A DNA stretch of 64,000 nucleotides from an uncultured Erythrobacter sp. (GTDB lineage: Bacteria; Pseudomonadota; Alphaproteobacteria; Sphingomonadales; Sphingomonadaceae): the NCBI GenBank assembly GCA_947488155.1, contig CANKYK010000001.1, positions 930,001-994,000 on the forward strand, given 5' to 3'. The notes below the pieces were generated by a model. It did no database searches, was not told where the DNA came from, and worked only from the letters and a program-made list of their open reading frames with translations. Of this stretch, positions 56,636-64,000 are shown piece after piece (positions within the stretch are counted from its first letter, which is position 1; every line of letters begins with the position of its first letter). A program made the translations under genes and the position numbers.

Positions 56636-58120
56636 TTGGGACGAACATCTGCATTATCGATGACGGATTCCGTCATCCCGCAGTCGAACTCGAAATTGAA
56701 AGCCATTCCTATTTCTCAGGTTCCGCAATCAGCGGCAATGGCAAAGAAAGAATGGGAGCAAGACCCTATACTGAGGCGTCTTTGCCTGTTGTTACTCGAA
56801 GACAGAATGGAGGATGCAACTCCAAAATGGAGCCTCGCTGGCTTCCGCCAGCCCCAGTTCTATCGCGAAGCATTCAACGCTGGAAAATACCGAGCAGATC
56901 TAATTGTATTTGACTGGGAATATGATGGCAATGTCGATCAGGTATCTGAGCTAAGGAAAATCCTTACTGGCACTCACAGCGAAGTCTTCATCTTCACAGG
57001 TGCCGACAAAGTCGACCAGATTAACATAATACTTGCTGAACATTTAGGGGAGTTTAAGGCAAGACTCATTGTTATTGACAAGAACGGCGAAGACGATCGA
57101 CAACACGAGATCCTACATGATCGACTGACAAAGAAACAGTCAGAGTGCTTTGCCTTTAGATTTGGCAGTCAGTTGCGTGCGACCGTAAACAAGAGTCTCG
57201 ATGAAGCGTTGCACAAGCTCTCCACTTTAGACATTCAAAGGATATTGTATTTGCTTTCGAGTGAGGAGGGTCAGGCCGATAACACTGAATTCAAAGAGAT
57301 GCTTGGCGAAAAAATAAAGAACGGGCTTCAAGAGAATGAAGCGTTGCGGGAAGCTCTCAAGGCGAAAGGGGTGAGCGGCAAAGCCTACGATGAACTGCTC
57401 GAGGTTGTCGGTGAGATAATGAAGAATGACGTGGGCTCCGAAGAACTTGTCAATGCTCCTGTTGAGAACGGCGAAGAAAGAGAGCACGACAAGGAAATCA
57501 TAGAAGCTCTTTGGTCGTATCGACTGTACCATAAGCCATCGGATGATCGTGTTAGGACGGGAGATATCCTGGAGCGAGAAGACGGATCCGAACAATTCCT
57601 TGTGCTCACACCGCCCTGCGATCTCACTCGCTTTTGGAAGAATACAGGCGGGATATTGTCGCTAGTGCAGCTTCACGATATCGATGAGAAAGCACCCGAG
57701 TTGAGGAAGTTGGCAGCTCTGACAAGAGCCTTGAAGGAATACAAGAAAAAGGACCGAAGAGTTACCTCTCTGACGAATCCACTCAGCCCACCCGGCGGCC
57801 AAACCCTGCTGCCATTTGTGCAACACGAGGAAGGTCGTAAAGACTATCTCGTCAAACTGAGACAGATACAAAGCATCTATGTAGCTATTCCCGAAAAGCT
57901 CAGTGGTGAAGAAAATCGCGGCGCACGTGCAAATGCGAGCTTGAGCTACACCGATGTCGGTTTTCGACGGATATGTAGAGTTAGCGATCCATTCAATGGA
58001 CCTCTAATCAGCACGGTTCTCGCAACGTTAGCAGGCTGGGGTGTAGAAGATTTCCCGGCCGAATTACAGAAGCAGCTCGGCACAAAACTCATTGAGACAT
58101 ACACAGAGCCGGCGCAATGA
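56632..58120 (+). pseudogene. receiver-like/response-regulator-like protein, apparent frameshift near 56730-56745
   Basis: Coupled ATG at 56632 encodes MIGTNICIIDDGFRHPAVELEIESHSYFSGSAIS, then the frame loses sense while the other frame continues MAKKEWEQDPILRRLCLLLLEDRMED...ADLIVFDWEYDG...VFIFTGAD to 58120. Confidence 0.6.
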
Positions 58121-59181
58121 ACATGTCCTACAACAGTATTGATCTTTTCGCTGGATGCGGCGGCCTAACCGAAGGTATGAGGCAAGCTGGCTTCGACACG
58201 AGAATAGCAATCGAGCTAGAAGCTAGTCCTGCAAGAGCTTTTCTTCTAAACCATGCCGATACCCGGTTGATCGAGAAAGACATCCGACAGGTTAAACTTG
58301 ATAAGGTAGAGGCAGAGCTCGCCGGTGAGCCGCTGCATTTGCTAGCAGGCTGCCCACCGTGCCAAGGGTTTTCGTCAGTCCGCAAGCTCAATCAGAGAGC
58401 TAGCGTTCGTGACCCTCGAAATAAGTTAGTTTTGGAGTATTTCCGCTTCGTCGAAAGACTTCGACCACAGACCCTTATGATGGAGAACGTACCTGGCCTC
58501 ACAGACTACTATCTCTTCAAAAAGATCGTTCGTGATCTGAAAGCTCTAGGCTACTTTATCGACTATCAAGTCGTGAACGTGAAAGACTATGGAGTAGCGC
58601 AAAGTCGACGCCGGCTTGTGATGGTTGGCTCCCTATTAGGAAAGCTATCCGTTGCAACAGGCATCGAGAAATTGGTGACCGTCAGGGAGACGATTTCTCA
58701 TTTGCCTCCGCCGTCGAAGAGTAAAGACAAGCTACACAAGATCGTCGCCAAACACACGCCAGCGGTACTGGAAAGGATAAGACTGACCCCAAAGGATGGT
58801 GGGAGCCGCAAGGATTTGCCACCTGAGCTCACGCTTAAATGCCACAACGACCCTAGAATTGGATTCAATGACATCTACGGTCGCTTGCGATGGGATGCGG
58901 TGTCGACGACAATTACCGGAGGGTGCCTAAACCCTTCAAAGGGACGATTCCTGCATCCGCATCAAGATAGAGTGATAACGCCAAGAGAAGCAGCATTGCT
59001 TCAATCTTTCCCGGAGGCTTACGTATTCCCAACGGATATTCCCAAGCACGATTTGGCATTGATGATAGGTAATGCGCTGCCGCCTGCCTTTAGCCACGCT
59101 CAATCGCTAAATATAAGAAAGCATCTGGAGGTCTATTCAGCGAATGCACACTCCCCAGTTATGCAGTCCTCGTGCAATTAA
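58117..59181 (+). CDS. DNA (cytosine-5) methyltransferase
   Basis: IDLFAGCGGLTEGMRQAGF, AGCPPCQGFSSV, LMMENVPGL, YGVAQSRRRLVMVG, RLRWDAVSTTITGGCLNPSKGRFLHP, IGNALPP; ATG overlaps preceding TGA. Confidence 0.97.
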   Translation: MNMSYNSIDLFAGCGGLTEGMRQAGFDTRIAIELEASPARAFLLNHADTRLIEKDIRQVKLDKVEAELAGEPLHLLAGCPPCQGFSSVRKLNQRASVRDPRNKLVLEYFRFVERLRPQTLMMENVPGLTDYYLFKKIVRDLKALGYFIDYQVVNVKDYGVAQSRRRLVMVGSLLGKLSVATGIEKLVTVRETISHLPPPSKSKDKLHKIVAKHTPAVLERIRLTPKDGGSRKDLPPELTLKCHNDPRIGFNDIYGRLRWDAVSTTITGGCLNPSKGRFLHPHQDRVITPREAALLQSFPEAYVFPTDIPKHDLALMIGNALPPAFSHAQSLNIRKHLEVYSANAHSPVMQSSCN

Positions 59182-59414
59182 TTGCAATTAGGCATCCCAA
59201 AGCTGACTTGCTGTAGGCTCGGGAATGAGAGGACTATCCAAGGTTGGTGGGCAGCCTCAGATTGCAACCACTGAGCTGAGAGCAAACATTCAGCAATCGA
59301 TCAAATTCGGATGTGGCGAAACTTCAATGCGCTTGCGGAGATGGTATATTCGACTCAGACCTTGGCATGGTGTCAATCGCGCGTCCGGATCGCCTCGCAT
59401 GATGCTTGATCCGA

Positions 59415-59789
59415 TTAGAGAAGGGGCAAGCCAGGAATGGCCTCTACAACCTTCGTCACTTTATTGAGCGCTTCGGTGAACTTCTCTATGCTCTTGGTGG
59501 CCTTCTTGATGCGATCGGCCTCAGCCTTCGCCTCTTTGGAGAGCCGTTTCAGTTCATCGACTAGGTTCGATTCCGCGATCTCTTCGTCAAACGATTTGAG
59601 CCCCTGCATGGCGTGCTCCTTGAGCAGGTCCAGCAGATCATCAATGACCTTGTTTGCTTTCACAAACTCTGATGTCTCCTCCTCGGAGTAAGGCTGCGCG
59701 TTAGCGTAGTCCCAAACCATGGCGAGCACGTTGACAATGACGTTTTTGGTTTGAATCCACGGTCCGAAAGTGGTCATGGTCTTCGACAT
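59415..59789 (-). CDS. hypothetical coiled-coil protein
   Basis: 124-aa charged helical ORF; start overlaps upstream stop (TAATG). Confidence 0.6.
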   Translation of the reverse strand: MSKTMTTFGPWIQTKNVIVNVLAMVWDYANAQPYSEEETSEFVKANKVIDDLLDLLKEHAMQGLKSFDEEIAESNLVDELKRLSKEAKAEADRIKKATKSIEKFTEALNKVTKVVEAIPGLPLL

Positions 59790-60898
59790 TATTTCTTCTC
59801 CTCATTCTTAAGCTTTGGTGTGGCTTCTCCGACCGACCTAGCCACCTCGAAAACAGCTCTGATACCAGCCTTCAGATCTTCTTTGGTGGCATCCTTTTGG
59901 GCGGCCTGCTTTAGCGCACTATGAGCGGCACCGATCCGCAAGAAACGATCCTGCGCTCTTGCAAGCAACACGTAGTTTTCTGCAATTTCGATGAAATGAG
60001 CTTGTGCAGCCATTCGCTGTTCAAGTGTTGAGCCGAGGTTTGCGTTTATGCCTTTCAGACCCGATTGCGAAGCTCGCAGCTGTCTCGTGCGATCGGCAGT
60101 ATTGTAAGATCGTTCAGCGATGTAAGCAGCTTGAAGAGCTACGACAGATTCCTGCACAATCGGATCCGCTTCGATAATGATGCTCTTAAGAGCATCGACA
60201 CGCTGCTTCTCCAGCAATAGGCCGCCAACATCGCCGACGATCCCCGCCAAAACACCAAGCTTATCTGTTGCTGGAGGCTTGCCTTCAACTTCAAGAGCCT
60301 TTCTCAGAGCTCCTTCTAACTTCGAAGCTTCGCTTGCTGCATCAGCGAGCGACTTCTTGAAAGTTGCGCGATCTTCGCTGCTATCTTTCGCGAGCTGTGC
60401 AACACTGGCAGAGTAGGAGCCGAGCGCGTCTCCAAGTTTGAGGATGTGAGCAAAGTCCGGTGCTGAGCGCAGCTTTGTTCCAGAGCCGTCTTCGATTGGA
60501 CAGGCCGCCTTGACTTCTTGAATAGTGGCCCCATTCAGAACCGCTGGAAGGCAGTCTCCTGAAATTTGCAGATCGGTTCTCTGTACTGCAAATTTTCGCA
60601 GAATTACGGCATTTTCCGCATCAACAATCGCTTTGAGATTGGTCGATTGCAGATCTACGGCTGCCTTGGTCACTTCGCCAAATTCTGCCACTGACTCGCG
60701 ATAGGTTGTACTGACACAGCCCGCCACCAAAGCAGTTGGCACGAGAACCATTAGCTTGACTGCGCGTGTAGCCTTCCCTCCATCGAATTTCATAAACTGA
60801 TATTTTTTCATCTTGCTCGCCCTGATTGTTATACTCTGACTGCAATCTGGCGAGTTCATTTCACTTCGCGCGTGATCACCGTCACGCTGAACAAACAT
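59789..60898 (-). CDS. hypothetical lipoprotein
   Basis: VKLMVLVPTALVAGCVS lipobox; start probably at the internal MKKYQFM. Confidence 0.65.
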   Translation of the reverse strand: MFVQRDGDHARSEMNSPDCSQSITIRASKMKKYQFMKFDGGKATRAVKLMVLVPTALVAGCVSTTYRESVAEFGEVTKAAVDLQSTNLKAIVDAENAVILRKFAVQRTDLQISGDCLPAVLNGATIQEVKAACPIEDGSGTKLRSAPDFAHILKLGDALGSYSASVAQLAKDSSEDRATFKKSLADAASEASKLEGALRKALEVEGKPPATDKLGVLAGIVGDVGGLLLEKQRVDALKSIIIEADPIVQESVVALQAAYIAERSYNTADRTRQLRASQSGLKGINANLGSTLEQRMAAQAHFIEIAENYVLLARAQDRFLRIGAAHSALKQAAQKDATKEDLKAGIRAVFEVARSVGEATPKLKNEEKK

Positions 60899-61008
60899 TT
60901 CGTCCTACGGCTCCCAGGAACCAACATCGGGCGTCGAGAATTATGCCCTTGCAATATTCATAGTATTGACGTCAGTTCGTCTGATCTATCCAGGGCGGGG
61001 GGCTCACG

Positions 61009-62583
61009 ATGGACAATGTACGAAGAAATTCTGGCCGCAAAGCGAGAGAAGAAGCGCCTAAATTCGGTGCCTTTATAAGTTACAGTCATGCGGACGCTGC
61101 CAAAGTGCGCAAACTACACTCTCAAATAGAGGCTTATCACCTGCCCAAAGGGCTTGGCGCGATTGATGCACTCAATCACCGGCAAGGGAAACTCAACCGA
61201 GTCTTCCGCGATCGTGAGGACCTATCAGCGGCGCAGGATCTCTCCTCTGCCGTTACTGATGCGCTTGACCGATCCAATGTCTTGCTTGTTGCCTGTTCGC
61301 CTGATGCAAGGGCTTCGCGCTGGGTGAATCAGGAGATTGACTATTTCAAAGAGCACTATCCTGAAAGGCCAATACTGGCCGCGATACTATCAGGCGAGCC
61401 AGCTGAGGCCTTTCCCAACGCGCTGACTGAAGGCGGCGCGGAACCCCTTGCCGCTGACTTGCGTAAAGAAGGCGATGGTTGGCGATTGGGGTTCTTGAAG
61501 CTGGTAGCTGGCATCGCTGGCGTGCCACTGGACATGCTGATCGAGCGCGATGGACGACGACGAACGCGCCGCGTGATGGCCGTCACGGGCGTGGTCGCGC
61601 TTATTGCCGTAGCCATGGCTGCAATGACTACGGTCGCACTTCAGGCGCGCAATGAAGCACAGTTCCAGCAGACAGAGGCTGAAGGCCTCGTCGCGTATAT
61701 GATGGATGAGCTGCGCGATGAATTGAAAGGTGTTGGTAGGCTGGATGTGATGGCCGGCGTCAACAAACGCGCTCTGGAGTATTACACGAATCAGGGCGAT
61801 CTATCTGGTCTTCCGCCCGCTAGTTTGGAGCAACGCGCCAAGATTCTCCACGCCATGGGCGAGGATGAAACAGATACTGTTGATGGGGATCTCGAATCGG
61901 CGTTGGGAAAGTTCACGGAAGCGCATCGCACGACCAAAGAACTTTTGGCGCGCGAACCCGACAACCCTGATCGTATCTATGTGCATGCTCAGAGCGAATA
62001 TTGGGTCGGTTGGATCGCTGAACTGCGCGAGGACTTCCGCGGAGCGCATGCACAGTATGAGCGATACCGAGATCTCGCGCGTGAGCTGGCTCGGTTTGAG
62101 CCAGATAGCCACCGGACATTAATGGAACTTGGCTGGGGCGAGTTGAATGTAGGCATCATGTCTTTCAAGCAAGATGATCTCGTTGCTGCTGGAGAGGAGT
62201 TTGATCTGGCAATAAGTTCGTTTGAACAAGCCAATACCATGGCTCCACGGGATCGGTCTACGCAGGATGCCTTGGTCAACGCTCACGCATGGCGGTTCAA
62301 CACCCATTACAATCTGGGTGAGTTCGAGCAAGCACTTGATCAGCGAGCACAGAGTGTCGCGATTATACAGCAGGTCCTGGCTGACAAACCGGAGGATCGC
62401 GAGGCTCAATTTTCACTGCTGGTCGCGCAACGCGCAGTGGCCTTGACCCGAATAGAATTAGGGCAAATTGAGCAAGGACAGGCCGAGCTGCGGGACGTCG
62501 CTGCAAGAGCGCGCAGCCTAGCGCAACGAGACAGCTCAAATCGCGAATGGGCGGACTTCGCCAAGAAATTCCAAGCCAAATAG
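61009..62583 (+). CDS. TIR domain - TM - TPR protein
   Basis: KFGAFISYSHADAAKVRKLHSQIE...RVFRDREDLSAAQDL...SRWVNQEIDYFKEHYP (TIR); single TM VMAVTGVVALIAVAMAAMTTVAL; C-terminal TPR-like helices. Confidence 0.88.
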   Translation: MDNVRRNSGRKAREEAPKFGAFISYSHADAAKVRKLHSQIEAYHLPKGLGAIDALNHRQGKLNRVFRDREDLSAAQDLSSAVTDALDRSNVLLVACSPDARASRWVNQEIDYFKEHYPERPILAAILSGEPAEAFPNALTEGGAEPLAADLRKEGDGWRLGFLKLVAGIAGVPLDMLIERDGRRRTRRVMAVTGVVALIAVAMAAMTTVALQARNEAQFQQTEAEGLVAYMMDELRDELKGVGRLDVMAGVNKRALEYYTNQGDLSGLPPASLEQRAKILHAMGEDETDTVDGDLESALGKFTEAHRTTKELLAREPDNPDRIYVHAQSEYWVGWIAELREDFRGAHAQYERYRDLARELARFEPDSHRTLMELGWGELNVGIMSFKQDDLVAAGEEFDLAISSFEQANTMAPRDRSTQDALVNAHAWRFNTHYNLGEFEQALDQRAQSVAIIQQVLADKPEDREAQFSLLVAQRAVALTRIELGQIEQGQAELRDVAARARSLAQRDSSNREWADFAKKFQAK

Positions 62584-62605
62584 CGAAAACTGTGGGAGTA
62601 AGACA

Positions 62606-63481
62606 TTGCCATTTCAAACAGACAAAGACATCCAATGGTGGACAGATAAGTTTGTGGAAGCAATTGAAAACGAAGATTACAGTGATTTCATTGGAAATGC
62701 TGAACCTATGATCCCGAAAGAGGTCGCAAATGACACGGCATGTGACGATGAAGATCGCTCTAGCGAAAGTTGCAAACCCTGGAGAGATTGCAGCAAGACT
62801 TTCTCTTATCCAGGGCCGAGCGGGCGCGTTTACAGATACTACCCGCCGAGCCACCCCTATCCAAGTAATTTCCCCAAGCCAATGGGAACCGAGATTCGAG
62901 ACAACCTAACATTTTATTACATGAGTTTTGACGAGCATAGCTCCCTCACTACTCGGATATTCACAGGTACTGTCGGCGCACGTGGTTATGCTCAATCGAT
63001 CACAGATTGGATCAAGCGAGCTCGGCAAAACTCTTGGGTGGCGAGCGACGATATAGAAGAGCACAAATGGAAGGCACCGGGCAGATTGGCATTTTTTCTT
63101 GACGATCCGGCGTGGGCTTTGCTCGATCTTAATATCGGCGGCACAGTCTTTGGTAGCAACTCACTTCATTTTGCGCACGAAGAGGCACCGAAACTTGTTC
63201 TCGATAAAGAGGACCAACCAACGTCAAATGAATCCTTCTTCAATGCAAGAAACGAACAGGTTTTAGGAGGAAGTACGCATGAACGTTTTATTATAGTCGA
63301 CAACTACCACCTAACCCGTGACTGCGAAGAACCAACATGTGTTCGTCCTCGCAAGAAGAGCGACAAACCTGATAATTACAAATACGATTTGTATTACAGA
63401 GCTGCAGTTAGAGGAATTCTGCCTAAGGACAAGCGGCTTACGATCGTTATTGATCCCGGCGGTCGGAACACGGGACCATAA
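62606..63481 (+). CDS. hypothetical protein in TIR/TRAFs-binding cluster
   Basis: 291-aa ORF from TTG with GGGAG just upstream. Confidence 0.6.
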   Translation: MPFQTDKDIQWWTDKFVEAIENEDYSDFIGNAEPMIPKEVANDTACDDEDRSSESCKPWRDCSKTFSYPGPSGRVYRYYPPSHPYPSNFPKPMGTEIRDNLTFYYMSFDEHSSLTTRIFTGTVGARGYAQSITDWIKRARQNSWVASDDIEEHKWKAPGRLAFFLDDPAWALLDLNIGGTVFGSNSLHFAHEEAPKLVLDKEDQPTSNESFFNARNEQVLGGSTHERFIIVDNYHLTRDCEEPTCVRPRKKSDKPDNYKYDLYYRAAVRGILPKDKRLTIVIDPGGRNTGP

Positions 63482-63487
63482 AACTAG

Positions 63488-64000
63488 GTGAGTCACCACA
63501 TTCAAATCCTTCGTGTCGCCCGTGCTGGAAATCCAGCGCGGGCGTTGCGCTTGTTTAGTGAGCAGGGTCTCGACCAGCGCAATAACGATCCCAAGCTCCT
63601 GACCCTCCATGGCCGCCTGCTCAAGGAGCGCGCATTGCAATGCTCAGAAGGTAGGCGCAAGGCGCTGCTTCAAGATGCTTCAACAGCCTATCTGGCCGCG
63701 TTCGAGTGCGAGCCAGATACTTATCCGCTAATAAATGCAGCTGCACTCGGACTGCTAGCAGGCACCCCCGCTACCTCACGCAAGTATGCTCAACGCGTAC
63801 TGGATATGATTGAAGCGGACCCCAATGAGGGCGAAACCCCGTATTGGCGTGAGGCGACGCGGGCAGAGGCACTGCTACTGCTAGACCGGCCAGCCGCAGC
63901 GAAGAATGCGCTCGCCGCTGCAATTGAGATGCTTCCGCTGGCGCATGAGGACTTGGCAGCGACGATTGGTCAATTCGAAGCGATCATCGCAGCGCAGAAC
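63488..64000 (+). CDS. TRAFs-binding-domain/TPR-like protein (partial at window edge)
   Basis: Hand translation from GTG 63488: VSHHIQILRVARAGNPARALRLFSEQGLDQRNNDPKLLTLHGRLLKERALQCSEGRRKALLQDASTAYLAAFECEPDTYPLINAAALGLLAGTPATSRKYAQRVLDMI; open to window end. Confidence 0.6.
   Translation, partial: MSHHIQILRVARAGNPARALRLFSEQGLDQRNNDPKLLTLHGRLLKERALQCSEGRRKALLQDASTAYLAAFECEPDTYPLINAAALGLLAGTPATSRKYAQRVLDMIEADPNEGETPYWREATRAEALLLLDRPAAAKNALAAAIEMLPLAHEDLAATIGQFEAIIAAQN

Noticed and set aside
59173-59186. Perfect palindrome TGCAATTAATTGCA at the end of the methyltransferase gene
   Set aside because: Short, AT-rich, single copy seen; could be chance or a weak terminator/operator.
1-64000. CRISPR arrays, rRNA or intact transposons
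   Set aside because: No regularly spaced repeats, rRNA-like sequence, or transposase with terminal repeats recognised anywhere in the window.

Overview
The window looks like an alphaproteobacterial (Sphingomonadales/Erythrobacter-like, judged from protein style only) chromosome segment. Main parts: (1) ~0-11 kb housekeeping/accessory genes: DUF4240, serine hydrolase, TraB/GumN, SdpI/ArsR pair, HupE-PPIase-DUF3604, MaoC, CaiB/BaiF. (2) ~11-28.7 kb exopolysaccharide locus: PssD/PssE, Wza-like, Wzc-like, several GTs, Wzy/Wzx-like proteins, sulfotransferase-like, dTDP-rhamnose rfbABCD. A phage/GTA-style spike-base + beta-helix spike pair sits inside it behind a GTTC-N7-GTTC LexA-type box. (3) ~28.9-37.6 kb lasso-peptide (RiPP) gene cluster. 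Its 42-aa precursor is absent as such from the ORF track (it is nested in an over-extended 76-aa ORF). The predicted core is GSATMMMDGMIMMAMN, with 7 Met in 16 residues and a Gly1-Asp8 ring. Tailoring genes are a PRMT-like methyltransferase with a PqqD-like tail, an HPr-kinase-like protein, a nucleotidyltransferase and a 2OG-Fe(II) oxygenase-like protein. (4) ~38-52.8 kb second envelope/polysaccharide block with a radical-SAM/DUF2064/DUF547/sterol-desaturase operon. (5) ~53-64 kb accessory island: HTH regulator; overlapping operon of a double-GHKL ATPase, an apparently frameshifted receiver-like protein and a C5 DNA methyltransferase; then TIR-TM-TPR and TRAFs-binding-like genes. Best candidates for something undescribed are the Met-rich, heavily tailored lasso peptide and the GHKL-ATPase/receiver-like/Dcm module. 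No tRNA, rRNA, CRISPR array or intact transposon was recognised. All family calls are from reading protein sequence; no searches were run.
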